A stretch of DNA of 64,000 nt from JAJXWB01 sp046349085 (GTDB lineage: Bacteria; Pseudomonadota; Alphaproteobacteria; Rhizobiales; Beijerinckiaceae): NCBI GenBank assembly GCA_046349085.1, contig JAXMDA010000001.1:496001-560000 (forward strand). Direction: 5' to 3'. The notes under the pieces are model-generated. The model was not told the origin of the DNA. It saw only the letters and a program-made list of their open reading frames with translations, and made no database searches. The translations under genes and the position numbers were made by a program. Positions 1-8,439 of this stretch are shown here, one piece after another. How positions within the stretch are numbered: the first letter of the stretch is position 1; every line of letters starts with the position of its first letter.

Positions 1-1638
1 GACGCCTCGTTGCGCGAGATCCTGCGCGCGCAATTGCGCCGCGCCCCGGATTTTGCGCGCGCCTTGTCGCGACTTGCGTTGGGACGCGGCGGCCCGCGCG
101 ATCTGGCGGCCCTGCGCGACGGCGTGTCCGCCGCTGCCGCCATCGGCCTGCGGCTCGTCGATACGCCGGGCTTGCCAACAGAGCTCTCGGCGCTCGCGCC
201 TGACCTGACGGCGCCGCCACAAACCCTGTCGCGCCAGCTCGGCGCCGCGCTCGCCGAAGACTTGCCGCTCGACAAGCGCGACGGCGGCTTCATCGCGGCG
301 GGCTACGACCAAGCGCTCGACGAGACGCGCGCGCTGCGCGACGAAAGCCGCCGGCTCGTCGCCGCGCTGCAGAGCAAATATTGCGACCTCGCCGAGACCA
401 AGCAACTCAAGATCAAGCACAACAACTTCCTTGGATTCTTTCTCGAAGTCGGCCAGGCGCAGGGCGAGAAGCTCCTGAAGGAGCCGTTCAACGCGACCTT
501 CATCCATCGCCAGACCATGGCGGGCGCCATGCGCTTCTCGACGACCGAGCTCGCGGAATTCGAGCAGAAGATCGCCTCCGCCGCCGACCGCGCGCTGGCG
601 CTGGAGCTGGGGCATTTCGAGACGCTCTGCGGCGAGGTTCTTGCTGCAAGCGACGCCATCAAGCGCGCCTCCGAAGCCCTGGCCGCGCTCGATGTCGCGG
701 CTGCGCTGGCGGAACTCGCCGATGCGCTGAACTGGACGCGGCCGCGCGTCGACCGCTCGCTCGCTTTCGACATCGTCGGCGGGCGCCATCCCGTGGTCGA
801 AGCCGCGCTGAAGGCGCGCGGCGAAGCCTTCACCCATAACGATTGCGATCTCTCGGGCGCGAAGGCCGGCGCCATCGCCGTCGTCACCGGCCCGAACATG
901 GCGGGCAAGTCGACCTATCTGCGGCAGAATGCGCTGATCGTCGCGCTGGCGCAGATGGGCTCCTTCGCGCCTGCGGCGAAAGCGCATATCGGCGTCGTCG
1001 ACCGCCTGTTCTCGCGCGTCGGCGCCTCCGACGATCTCGCGCGGGGGCGTTCGACCTTCATGGTGGAGATGGTCGAGACGGCGGCGATCCTCAATCAGGC
1101 CACCGAACGCTCGCTGGTCATTCTCGACGAGATCGGGCGCGGCACGGCGACCTTCGACGGCCTGTCCATCGCCTGGGCGACGATGGAGCACCTGCACGAT
1201 TCCAACAAATCGCGCGCGCTGTTCGCGACGCATTTCCACGAGCTGACGCAGCTCGGGCAGCGACTGAAGAGGCTGAAGAACCTCACCATGCGCGTCGCCG
1301 ACTGGAACGGCGAAGTCGTTTTCCTGCACGAGGTGATTTCCGGCGCCGCCGACCGCAGCTACGGCATCCAGGTGGCGAAGCTCGCCGGTCTGCCGGGCAG
1401 CGTGGTCGAGCGCGCAAAGCATATCCTCAGCGAGCTGGAGGCGAGCGACCGGCGCGCGCCGGTGGAGAAGCTGATCGCCGACCTGCCGCTGTTTTCGGCG
1501 CGACCTGCGCCGCAGCCGAAAGCGGAGGCCAAGCGCGATGCGTTGCGCGAGAAGCTCGCGGGCGTCGATCCGGATGAACTCTCGCCGCGCGATGCGTTGT
1601 CGGTCTTGTATGAGTTGCGCAAGCTGGCGAAGGAATAA
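1..1638 (+). CDS. mutS: DNA mismatch repair protein MutS, C-terminal part (5' end outside window)
   Basis: Recognises mismatches and small loops in DNA and starts mismatch repair with MutL. The frame is open from the first base, so the mismatch-binding and connector domains lie upstream of the window; 545 residues remain, covering the lever/clamp region and the complete ABC-type ATPase. The Walker A motif GPNMAGKST is encoded near base 890, the Walker B segment LDEIGRGTATFDG near 1120-1160, and the dimer-contact HFHEL stretch near 1230. The protein ends normally at a TAA. The fold and motifs leave no serious alternative. Downstream is a palindromic intergenic element and then a convergent CoA-transferase operon. 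Confidence 0.97.
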   Translation, partial: DASLREILRAQLRRAPDFARALSRLALGRGGPRDLAALRDGVSAAAAIGLRLVDTPGLPTELSALAPDLTAPPQTLSRQLGAALAEDLPLDKRDGGFIAAGYDQALDETRALRDESRRLVAALQSKYCDLAETKQLKIKHNNFLGFFLEVGQAQGEKLLKEPFNATFIHRQTMAGAMRFSTTELAEFEQKIASAADRALALELGHFETLCGEVLAASDAIKRASEALAALDVAAALAELADALNWTRPRVDRSLAFDIVGGRHPVVEAALKARGEAFTHNDCDLSGAKAGAIAVVTGPNMAGKSTYLRQNALIVALAQMGSFAPAAKAHIGVVDRLFSRVGASDDLARGRSTFMVEMVETAAILNQATERSLVILDEIGRGTATFDGLSIAWATMEHLHDSNKSRALFATHFHELTQLGQRLKRLKNLTMRVADWNGEVVFLHEVISGAADRSYGIQVAKLAGLPGSVVERAKHILSELEASDRRAPVEKLIADLPLFSARPAPQPKAEAKRDALREKLAGVDPDELSPRDALSVLYELRKLAKE

Positions 1639-1655
1639 TCGGTTCCCGGCAAGCC

Positions 1656-1784
1656 GTCATGCCCGCGCTCGTCGCGGGCATCCACGCCGGAATGCGCAGC
1701 GAATGATGCGGGAACGGCTGCGGAACTCGTCAATCATCTTCGCGACGGCTCGGCGTGGATGGCCGGGACAAGCCCGGCCATGAC
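1656..1784. repeat. Composite palindromic intergenic element, family A
   Basis: The outer ends GTCATG and CATGAC mirror each other. Inside are two hairpins: TGCCCGCG/CGCGGGCA at 1660-1680 and GGCCGGG/CCCGGCC at 1761-1779. The segments ATCCACGCC (1680-1688) and GGCGTGGAT (1752-1760) are also complementary, so the whole 129 bases can fold into one long structure. A second copy with the same plan is at 20700-20802, and the GGCCGGG hairpin alone recurs in the infC terminator. It sits between the convergent mutS and CoA-transferase genes, where it could also stop transcription. Confidence 0.75.
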
Positions 1785-1807
1785 CGCCTTCCATCGAGGC
1801 GAGCCGG

Positions 1808-2560
1808 TCACGCCGCCGCCCGCCTCTCGCCGCGCAGCATATCCGCGAACGCCGGATAGCTTTCCGACAGTTCCTCCGTCACGCGTCCGCGCAACAGCGC
1901 CAAATTCTCGGCGCTCGGCGCCTTGGTCTCCGGCACGACGGCCGGTTCGTCGTAGTCGAAGCCGGTCGCCGCGCGCACATCGGCCGCCGTATAGCCTTGA
2001 TGCACGCTGCGCAGCGCGAAGCGCTTCTTCTGCTTGTCGAAGTCGAACAGCGCCATGCCGGTCAGCAGCGCGTGCGGGCCGCCCGGACGCACGACGCCCT
2101 CGCTCGTTCCCGGCGCGCTGACGTAATCCACCTTCGGCACGAAGACGCGCGGCGAATGTTCCTCGCGGAACAGGATCACGCGGGGCACGAGGTAATACAT
2201 GAAGGCCGAGCCGAAGCAGCCGGGCCAGCGCACCTCGCTCTGCGGATAGGGCCCCGTGCCGACGAGATTGATATTGGCCTCGCCGTCGATCTGCCCGCCG
2301 CCGAGAAAGAAGGCGTCGACGCGGCCCTGCGCCGTGCAGTCGAACAATTCCACACCGCCGTTGGTGAAGAAATTATGCTCCTCGGAACCCAGGATCGAAA
2401 TGCGCACGCGCTGCTTGCCGGCAATCTCGTTGCGCGCGCGCAAGAGCATGGCGCCGGCGGCCGGCATGGGCGAAGACGCGCCGACCGCGACATGGCGGAT
2501 GCCGTCCAGCAGGTCGGCGATGGTGGCGATGATGAGTTCGCGGTTGGAATAGCCGGGCAT
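1808..2560 (-). CDS. CoA-transferase beta subunit (glutaconate CoA-transferase/IpdB-like)
   Basis: Second subunit (250 aa) of a family I CoA-transferase-like enzyme, expected to act with the alpha subunit encoded immediately upstream on a carboxylic acid or CoA thioester. The sequence shows the family core GASSPMPAAGAML followed by GGGQIDGEANIN. The start chosen is the ATG at 2558-2560, which overlaps the stop of the alpha gene as TGATG, the usual coupling for these pairs; frames extending further upstream would run into alpha. Length fits GctB/IpdB proteins. The substrate cannot be read from sequence: glutaconate-type transfer and IpdAB-type ring-opening hydrolysis are both possible. Nothing in the adjoining genes specifies it. 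Confidence 0.85.
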   Translation of the reverse strand: MPGYSNRELIIATIADLLDGIRHVAVGASSPMPAAGAMLLRARNEIAGKQRVRISILGSEEHNFFTNGGVELFDCTAQGRVDAFFLGGGQIDGEANINLVGTGPYPQSEVRWPGCFGSAFMYYLVPRVILFREEHSPRVFVPKVDYVSAPGTSEGVVRPGGPHALLTGMALFDFDKQKKRFALRSVHQGYTAADVRAATGFDYDEPAVVPETKAPSAENLALLRGRVTEELSESYPAFADMLRGERRAAA

Positions 2561-3381
2561 CACGCGGCCTCGCGCAGGCGGCGGGCGAAGCCGTCCATGT
2601 AGGCGGCAAATCCTTCCGGCGTGCGCGCCATCGCCGCGTAGCGGGCGACCTCGGCCGTGTCGACGCCGTATTCGCCCCACAGCCCCAGCGGCCAGGCGCC
2701 GCGCGGCGCGACGGCGATCTTCGTGACGTAGAGCGCAGGCAGGACGCCGGCCGCGGAATCTTCCGTCTTCAGCAGCGATTCCTCGGCGATGCGCTCGACG
2801 GTGACGATGGTCGCCTTCGAGGCCTGCGCCATGGTCAGCAATTCGCGGCGCCGGCCGATGCGCACATTGCCGAAGCGATCGGCCTCCGGCGCATGGAAGA
2901 TCGTGACGTCGGGCTGGATCGCCGGCACGACGATGATCGGATCATCTTCCTCGGCGAATGGGTTCTGTATCGTCTTCCAGTCGGTCCGCGTCTTCAGCAG
3001 GTCCGAGCCGATGATGCCGCGAATGGGGAGGAAGGGCACGCCCTTCTGCGCGGCGATGAGCCCGGAGTGGACGGCCGGACAGGTCGCATCCATGAGTTTG
3101 AATGCGCCCTTCTTCACCGCATCCTGAAAGCGCGGCGCGCCGCCGGCCTCGCCGAGCGTGACGGCGCTGGTCTCCAGCACGCCGACCAGACCTTCGCCGA
3201 TCAGCATGTCGCCCTGCATCCCGGTCACCGGCACGCAGACGACGTGCAGATTTTGCGGCCGGTTGGCGACGATGGCGGCGGTCGCGCTCATCGCCACGCC
3301 GCAATAATCGGCGGGCACGGCGAGCTTGCAACCGGGCTTTACCTCGGCGGCGAGCTCTTCGAGCGAAACGATCTCTCCCAT
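2560..3381 (-). CDS. CoA-transferase alpha subunit (glutaconate CoA-transferase/IpdA-like)
   Basis: First subunit (273 aa) of the heteromeric CoA-transferase-like enzyme. It starts MGEIVSLEELAAEVKPG and carries the segment VPFLPIRGIIGSDLL and the family stretch DVTIFHAPEADRFGNVRIG. The ATG at 3379-3381 is preceded by AAAGGGAGAAGG at good spacing, so the in-frame ATG 36 bases upstream is not preferred. It forms a two-gene operon with the beta subunit, with overlapping stop and start codons. A promoter should lie in the otherwise empty 3382-3830 stretch. The assignment to the GctA/IpdA group is firm; the precise substrate is open. Confidence 0.85.
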   Translation of the reverse strand: MGEIVSLEELAAEVKPGCKLAVPADYCGVAMSATAAIVANRPQNLHVVCVPVTGMQGDMLIGEGLVGVLETSAVTLGEAGGAPRFQDAVKKGAFKLMDATCPAVHSGLIAAQKGVPFLPIRGIIGSDLLKTRTDWKTIQNPFAEEDDPIIVVPAIQPDVTIFHAPEADRFGNVRIGRRRELLTMAQASKATIVTVERIAEESLLKTEDSAAGVLPALYVTKIAVAPRGAWPLGLWGEYGVDTAEVARYAAMARTPEGFAAYMDGFARRLREAA

Positions 3382-3830
3382 GGCCTTCTCCCTTTGACGC
3401 GATGATTTCGCGGCCAAAGGCCAGGGTCAAGCGCGCAGGGCGCATGGTCGCCGTGCAGCCGCGTCGTCGCGTTGATCGCCCGAGGCCAGGAAATCGGGGA
3501 GGCCGAGAAGTTCAAGTTCGCCCATCTGGTACTGGAATCGGGGCGCTAGAGCCGGACGAAATGCGGCGGCTGTCCGAAACAGGCGTCGGGCAGCCGACGC
3601 CTGCGGCGAAAACGCGGCCAATGCCAAATCGCCACAGCGTAGGGAAAACCGGCGCCGCCCGCGCCGGGTCGCTTGCGTGTGCGGAACTCTCCTCGCTAGC
3701 CTCGTGAGGCTGAAGGGGGCGGGGCCGGCGCGCTGGGGAGCCGGCCTTTCGACGGCGGCGGCGATGAAGCGCTCGTCCGATGAACCTCTCGTCTCTATCG
3801 ACGACCAACCGCCCGCTCGCGCCGGCGCAT
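3382..3830. other. 449-base stretch without a supported gene
   Basis: No convincing gene or known element. Two clean hairpins are visible: AGGCGTCGG/CCGACGCCT at 3581-3602 (9-bp stem, 4-base loop) and AGCCTC/GAGGCT at 3698-3711. In the plus frame ending with TAG at 3547-3549, the last two dozen codons encode a peptide rich in Glu, Lys, Phe and Leu that reads like a protein C-terminus, but no body or start precedes it, so it may be a gene relic or chance. The right part should contain the promoter of the CoA-transferase operon near 3382. Confidence 0.5.
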
Positions 3831-4037
3831 TCAGGACGCCGGCCTGCAACCGCTCACCAGGGCGTCGACGTCCATACAGCCTTCCTTCGCCATGGCCATG
3901 ATCGCCTCAGCGATCGCCTTCTCGCTCTCCGGCGAGTGAGCGCCATTGTCGATCCGCTGCTGCACGGCGCGGACATAAGCCTCCCGCAGGGCGCCCAATT
4001 CTTCCGGCGTCCACTTCTCCTTGATCGGATGTCTCAC
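3831..4037 (-). CDS. Small hypothetical protein (68 aa)
   Basis: Unrecognised small acidic-to-neutral protein beginning at a GTG (4035-4037) that has an AGAGGAGG ribosome binding site about eight bases upstream; this decides the start over longer in-frame possibilities. The predicted protein is mostly helical, opens with RHPIKEKWTPEELGALREAY and ends in a short Cys-containing tail (KEGCMDVDALVSGCRP). No membrane segment or signal peptide. It stands alone between the empty 3.4-3.8 kb stretch and infC, and a near-perfect palindrome lies about 54 bases upstream of its start, suggesting its own regulated promoter. Function unknown. Confidence 0.65.
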   Translation of the reverse strand: MRHPIKEKWTPEELGALREAYVRAVQQRIDNGAHSPESEKAIAEAIMAMAKEGCMDVDALVSGCRPAS

Positions 4038-4090
4038 GTCGGCAGCCTCCTCTTGTTTTGAAGCAAGTGTAGTCGCTGGCCGGGACGAGG

Positions 4091-4108
4091 CATTAACGCA
4101 CGTTAGTG
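4091..4108. promoter_or_regulatory. 18-bp near-perfect palindrome upstream of the small hypothetical gene
   Basis: CATTAACG-CA-CGTTAGTG: the two 8-base arms match at 7 of 8 positions. It lies 54 bases upstream of the GTG start of the 68-aa gene, where an operator or promoter would be expected. The dyad suits a dimeric regulator, but which protein binds is not evident. Confidence 0.4.
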
Positions 4109-4142
4109 CGGACACCGCGGAGAGGCGCGCCATTCAGGGCGC

Positions 4143-4172
4143 AAAAAAGAATGGCCGGGACAGGCCCGGCCA
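4143..4172 (-). terminator. Rho-independent terminator of infC
   Basis: Read on the minus strand, just after the infC stop, TGGCCGGG and CCCGGCCA form an 8-bp stem with a 5-base loop, followed by ATTC and six T residues. The stem is the same GGCCGGG hairpin found in the family A repeats at 1761-1779 and 20779-20797, but only this copy has a T run. Confidence 0.8.
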
Positions 4173-4201
4173 ACTGCAGCTTTGGCGAAAGCGGCGCCCG
4201 C

Positions 4202-4741
4202 TCAACGCGGCGCCAGGATCATCACCATCTGGCGGCCTTCCATCGAGGGCTCGGCCTCGACCTTGGCCATGGTCACCGTCTCCTGCTTCACGCGTTCCAG
4301 CAGCCGGTAGCCGATGTCCTGGTGGGCCATTTCGCGGCCGCGGAAGCGCAGGGTGATCTTCACCTTGTCGCCTTCGACGAAGAAGCGGCGCATGGCCTTC
4401 ATCTTCACGTCGTAATCGTGGTCGTCGATTCCCGGACGCAGCTTGATCTCCTTGACCTCGACGATCTTCTGGCGCTTGCGCGCCTCGGCGGCCTTCTTCT
4501 GCTCGTTGAAGCGGAACTTGCCGTAGTCGAGAATCTTGCAGACCGGCGGATTCGCGTTGGGAACGATTTCGACCAGATCGAGGCCCGCTTCCTCGGCGAG
4601 CTGCATGGCTTCCTGGATGCCGGTCGGGCCACGATTCTGGCCTTCGGCGTCGATGAGCTGGACGGTCGGAACGCGAATCTCGCGGTTGGTGCGCGGCCCC
4701 GATTTCTCAGGCGTCGGGGGCGCTTTCATGGGACGACGAAT
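4202..4741 (-). CDS. infC: Translation initiation factor IF-3, ATT start
   Basis: IF-3 binds the 30S subunit, checks start codon and initiator tRNA, and prevents premature 50S joining. The protein has the N-domain motif PRTNREIRVP, the linker region, and the C-domain with FRGREMAHQD. The start is taken as the ATT at 4739-4741 (then Arg-Arg-Pro), giving 179 aa, because homologues begin at this point and GGAG lies about nine bases upstream. An AUU-type start is a known feature of infC that lets IF-3 repress its own translation by discriminating against non-AUG codons. The next in-frame ATG is only four codons downstream and lacks such spacing. Ends before a strong terminator. Confidence 0.95.
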   Translation of the reverse strand: MRRPMKAPPTPEKSGPRTNREIRVPTVQLIDAEGQNRGPTGIQEAMQLAEEAGLDLVEIVPNANPPVCKILDYGKFRFNEQKKAAEARKRQKIVEVKEIKLRPGIDDHDYDVKMKAMRRFFVEGDKVKITLRFRGREMAHQDIGYRLLERVKQETVTMAKVEAEPSMEGRQMVMILAPR

Positions 4742-4919
4742 GGCTAGATCTCCGTGACTGTTGCAACTTTCCGGCAATGTCCTGCGGCCGGGCGCCCCGG
4801 TCTAGACCGGGGCTGGCGCTGACGCGCCAGGCGCATATGACAAATCGGCCGGCGGCTCGCGCCGTCGGTCGATCGGCGGTGAACATCGTAGCTCAGGGCC
4901 GCCAAGTCAACAGGCGCCG

Positions 4920-6131
4920 TCAACCGGCGGGCGGCGGTTCCAGCAGGCTTTCGTAGACGGAAAGCGTGGCCGCGCACATGCGCTCCACCGAGAACCGGTC
5001 GCGGACGTGGGCGCGCGCGCGCAGGCTGAGCGATTCACGGGCCGCCATGCCGAGATCGAGCGCCTCGGCAATGGCTGCGGCAAGCTCGTGCCGGGCGCCC
5101 GACGGAACGAGCCAGCCGGTGCGTTGAGCCGGCGGCGCGCCGGGCGGGGCGACGACGGTTTCGGCGCTCGCGCCGAGATCGGAGACGACGACCGGCGCGC
5201 CCATCGCCTGCGCCTCCACGGCGATGCGGCCGAAAGCCTCGGGCTCGATGGCCGGGGCGACGACGCAGGCCGCCGACATCAGCGCCGCCGGCATATCGGC
5301 GCAATGGCCGACGCGCCGGACAAATCCTTCCAGGCCGGCGTCGGCGATGGCGCGGTCGAGTTCGCGGGGATAGGCGTCGCGCTGCTCGTCGCCGGCCAGA
5401 ATGAACAGAATGTCGCTGCGCCCCTGCTCCCGCAACATGCGCGCGGCGTCGATCAGAACGCGATGGCCCTTGCGGCGGGCAAGGCGCGCCGGCAACAGCA
5501 CGATGCGCATGTCGGGCGGCGCGCCCCATTTTTCGCGCAAGGCCCGAACCCTGTCCGGCTCGACGGCCTCGGGCGAGAACAGGCGCAGGTCGACGCCGCG
5601 GTGGATGGTGACGATCTTGCCTTCGGCTTGCGGATAACGCTCGAGAATATGCGCCGCGGTAAAGGCGGAATTGGCGATGACGCGATCGCCCATGGCCATG
5701 ACGGAATTATAGCGCGTCTTGATCGCGTTCCGGTCGGAATAGACGCCGTGATAAGTCGTCACAAACGGCGTTTTCGTGCGGCGCGCGGCGCCGAGCGCGA
5801 CCCAGGCCGGCGCGCGCGAGCGCGCATGAACGATGTCGACGCCTTGCCGCTCGATCAGCGCGGCGAGCCTGCCGACATTGCCGGCCATGGCGAGCGGGTT
5901 CTTGGTCGCTGCGCCGAAAGCGTGGAATTCGCCGCCGAGGGCCTGCAATTCGCCGACGAGCCTGCCGCCCTCGGCCGCCACCAGCGCGCGGGCGCCGGCG
6001 CGCACGAGGGCGTCCGCGATTTCCAGCGTCGTGCGTTCCGCGCCGCCGGAATCGAGCGTCGGGATGATCTGAAGGACGGTCTTGCCGGCGATCGGACGGT
6101 CGACCTGAAAGAAGCGCTGATATTGCGGCAT
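4920..6131 (-). CDS. Glycosyltransferase family 4 protein
   Basis: Cytoplasmic GT-B fold enzyme (403 aa) that transfers a sugar from a nucleotide donor, probably to lipopolysaccharide core or another surface glycan. N-terminal half opens with the acceptor-domain motif QIIPTLDSGGAERTTLEIA; the donor half contains RRKGHRVLIDAARML and the retaining-GT signature E-x7-E in EPEAFGRIAVEAQ near residue 310. The ATG at 6129-6131 is chosen because the conserved N-terminus follows within twenty residues. It stands alone, facing infC on the same strand with about 180 bases between, so acceptor and sugar cannot be inferred from context. Confidence 0.88.
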   Translation of the reverse strand: MPQYQRFFQVDRPIAGKTVLQIIPTLDSGGAERTTLEIADALVRAGARALVAAEGGRLVGELQALGGEFHAFGAATKNPLAMAGNVGRLAALIERQGVDIVHARSRAPAWVALGAARRTKTPFVTTYHGVYSDRNAIKTRYNSVMAMGDRVIANSAFTAAHILERYPQAEGKIVTIHRGVDLRLFSPEAVEPDRVRALREKWGAPPDMRIVLLPARLARRKGHRVLIDAARMLREQGRSDILFILAGDEQRDAYPRELDRAIADAGLEGFVRRVGHCADMPAALMSAACVVAPAIEPEAFGRIAVEAQAMGAPVVVSDLGASAETVVAPPGAPPAQRTGWLVPSGARHELAAAIAEALDLGMAARESLSLRARAHVRDRFSVERMCAATLSVYESLLEPPPAG

Positions 6132-6177
6132 CGCTGCTGATAAGTAACGCGACAGGGTTTACGGTCGCTTACACATC

Positions 6178-6209
6178 GAATCGAACCTGGAATCGAACCT
6201 GGAATCGAA
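6178..6209. repeat. Short tandem repeat, unit GAATCGAACCTG
   Basis: Two full 12-base units and two thirds of a third occur head to tail between two divergent genes, just upstream of the hydrolase ribosome binding site. Copy number could vary by slippage. No function is evident. Confidence 0.7.
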
Positions 6210-6232
6210 GCGGCGGATTGGAGGAAACGGGC

Positions 6233-7018
6233 GTGCAGGCGGAAACGGGACGGATGGCGGTCGGCAAGGGCGCGGAGGCGCGGGAGATCGCTTATGTCGC
6301 CCTGCCGGCCGCCGGCGCAGGCGCGAAACTGCCCGGCCTCGTCTGGCTCGGCGGCTTCAAGTCCGACATGACCGGAACCAAGGCGATGGCGATCGAGCGA
6401 TTCGCCGCCGAGACCGGCCGCGCCTGCCTGCGCTTCGACTATTCCGGCCACGGCGTCTCCGGCGGCGCCTTCGAGGACGGAACGATCAGCCGCTGGCTTG
6501 AAGAGACCCTCGCGGTCATCCGGGCGAAGACTGCGGGCCGCGTCGTGTTGATCGGCTCCTCCATGGGCGGCTGGCTCGCCCTGCTTGCGGCGCGCGCGCT
6601 GGCCGAAGCCGGCGAGGAGAGCCGCATCGCCGGCATGGTTCTGATCGCGCCGGCCGTCGACTTCACGGCGGCGCTGATGGAGCCGGGCCTGAGCAAGAAG
6701 GCGAAGGCCGAGATCGAAAAGACCGGGCGCTGGATGCGGCCGTCGGAATATTCGCCCGAGCCCTATCCGATCACCCGCGCGCTGCTGGAAGATGGCCGCA
6801 AGCACCTGATCTTCGGCACGGCGATCCGCACCTACGGCCCCGCGCACATCCTGCAGGGGATGCAGGACCCCGACGTGCCGTGGAAGCATGCGCTGGCGCT
6901 GGTCGAGCATCTGGCCGACGACCCCGCGACGCTCTCCTTCATCCGCGACGGCGACCACCGCCTTTCGCGCGAGCAGGACATCGCCCGCCTGATCGCGGCC
7001 GTCGCAGAGGTCAAATAG
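6233..7018 (+). CDS. Alpha/beta hydrolase
   Basis: Probable esterase or lipase-like hydrolase of 261 aa, cytoplasmic (no signal peptide). The nucleophile elbow GSSMGG places Ser110 as the catalytic serine; an acid follows in the later strand and a His in the C-terminal DGDHRLS segment completes the triad. The GTG at 6233 is preferred because GGAGG sits about eight bases upstream; an earlier TTG overlaps that ribosome binding site. Divergent from the glycosyltransferase. The substrate is not predictable; the family resembles serine hydrolases of the peptidase S9/YqkD kind used on small acyl esters. Confidence 0.85.
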   Translation: MQAETGRMAVGKGAEAREIAYVALPAAGAGAKLPGLVWLGGFKSDMTGTKAMAIERFAAETGRACLRFDYSGHGVSGGAFEDGTISRWLEETLAVIRAKTAGRVVLIGSSMGGWLALLAARALAEAGEESRIAGMVLIAPAVDFTAALMEPGLSKKAKAEIEKTGRWMRPSEYSPEPYPITRALLEDGRKHLIFGTAIRTYGPAHILQGMQDPDVPWKHALALVEHLADDPATLSFIRDGDHRLSREQDIARLIAAVAEVK

Positions 7019-7170
7019 TTAAGCTGTTTTAATACTTTCCTGTTTCCATACGATTTATGGGCCAACCGCTGTTGCGCGCGCGACACATGCGCTGGCGCAC
7101 AGCTTCAGCCCCGTCGCCGGCCTATGGGAAGCATGTTACCGTACGAACAAGTCTCGGGGATCTTTTCGAC

Positions 7171-8355
7171 ATGACGCAGCGGACACGGAAAGCCGCGCTT
7201 CGGTCCAACGTTTCGGCCCTTGTCGCCGGCGCCGCCTTCGCCCTTGCCGCCGCCGACACGGCCGCCGCGCAGGGCTTCTGGAACCTGTTCGCGCCGCAGC
7301 CCGCGGCGCAGGCGCCTCGCTCCGCGCCAGTCGCCAAGCCGCGCGTCCGCGATCTCTCGACGCCGGCGCGCTACAAGAATCCCGACCTGAAGAAGAGCGC
7401 CGGCCTGCTGCCGGCCTCGGCCAGCGGTCCGATCACCATCGTCGTGTCGACCGACCGGCAGCACCTGACCGTCTACGACGGCGACAAGCCGGTCTCCGAC
7501 ACCGTCATCTCGACGGGCACCGCGGATCATCCCACGCCCCACGGCGTGTTCAGCGTGATTGAGAAGCAGGTGTTTCACCGTTCCACGATCTACGATGACG
7601 CGCCCATGCCGTTCATGCAGCGCCTAACCTGGTCGGGAATAGCGCTGCACGAGGGCCGCGTGACCGGGCGACCGGCCTCGCACGGCTGCATCCGCCTGCC
7701 CGCCGCCTACGCCAGGGACCTCTACCGCTTCACCAAGCGCGGCGTGCGCGTGGTGATCTCGCGGGAAGACGTGAAGCCGGCGCCGCTGACCGATTTCGCG
7801 GGCGTGTTCCAGACGCCGCCGCGCCGCTATGTGATGGGCGAGGCTGTCGAAACGGCGCGCACGCCCGGCGAGATCGAGGGCCCGAACGCCACGGTCGGCC
7901 AGTACAAGGTGAAGACGACGCTCGATCTGGCCGCCGCCATGCCAATTTCCGTGCTTGTCAACCGCAAGGCCGGCAAGCTCTACGTGCGCCGCAACTTCAG
8001 GCCGCTGTTCGAGGTTCCGATCGACATCGACCAGCCCGACCGCCCGATCGGCGCGCACATGTTCGTCGCGCAGGCGGGCGAGGAGGGCAGGACGGCCTGG
8101 TCGAGCCTGACCGTTCCCGGCCGCACGCGCGAGGCGATGCTCGGCGATGCAGTGGCGAAAAAGGCGGGCGACCTTTCCTCCTTCGGCGTGGCGCCGAACG
8201 CGGCGGACGCGTTGCGCCGCCTGCACATCGCGCCGGGCGTGGCGCAGCGTCTGGCGGGCCTCGTCGGCCCCGGCGCGGTCTTCATCATCTCCGACGAAGG
8301 CGCGCGCAACAAGGAAACGTGGGACGGCACGAATTTCATCGCGCTGGTGGATTGA
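7171..8355 (+). CDS. L,D-transpeptidase (YkuD domain), periplasmic
   Basis: Peptidoglycan cross-linking or protein-anchoring enzyme of 394 aa. After a signal peptide with a TAAAQG cleavage site near residue 33 comes a Pro-rich linker, then the YkuD domain, whose signature SHGCIRLP contains the nucleophile Cys173 with the His two residues before it. About 220 residues follow the catalytic domain, longer than minimal family members, with a segment LVNRKAGKLYVRRNF that resembles a second YkuD-like beta fold without the catalytic Cys. The ATG at 7171 is chosen because GGGGATC precedes it and the signal peptide starts there; a longer reading would bury the signal peptide. Confidence 0.88.
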   Translation: MTQRTRKAALRSNVSALVAGAAFALAAADTAAAQGFWNLFAPQPAAQAPRSAPVAKPRVRDLSTPARYKNPDLKKSAGLLPASASGPITIVVSTDRQHLTVYDGDKPVSDTVISTGTADHPTPHGVFSVIEKQVFHRSTIYDDAPMPFMQRLTWSGIALHEGRVTGRPASHGCIRLPAAYARDLYRFTKRGVRVVISREDVKPAPLTDFAGVFQTPPRRYVMGEAVETARTPGEIEGPNATVGQYKVKTTLDLAAAMPISVLVNRKAGKLYVRRNFRPLFEVPIDIDQPDRPIGAHMFVAQAGEEGRTAWSSLTVPGRTREAMLGDAVAKKAGDLSSFGVAPNAADALRRLHIAPGVAQRLAGLVGPGAVFIISDEGARNKETWDGTNFIALVD

Positions 8356-8384
8356 GGCGGGCAGGGAGCCGGGCTCCCAGAAGT

Positions 8385-8421
8385 GTCATCCCGGACGGCC
8401 GAAGGCCGATCCGGGATCCAG
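8385..8421. repeat. Palindromic intergenic element, family C (short copy)
   Basis: GTCATCCCGGAC...GATCCGGGATCCAG: CCCGGA and TCCGGG arms flank a GGCCGAAGGCC hairpin. The same GTCATCCCGG...ATCCGGGATCC pattern occurs at 10540-10635 and 23606-23701. It fills the gap between the convergent transpeptidase and binding-protein genes. Confidence 0.7.
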
Positions 8422-8439
8422 CCGGCTACTTCGCCGGGC

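Noticed and set aside
7057..7170. Longer N-terminus for the L,D-transpeptidase
   Set aside because: It would place 38 non-hydrophobic residues before the signal peptide; the ATG at 7171 has a fitting ribosome binding site.
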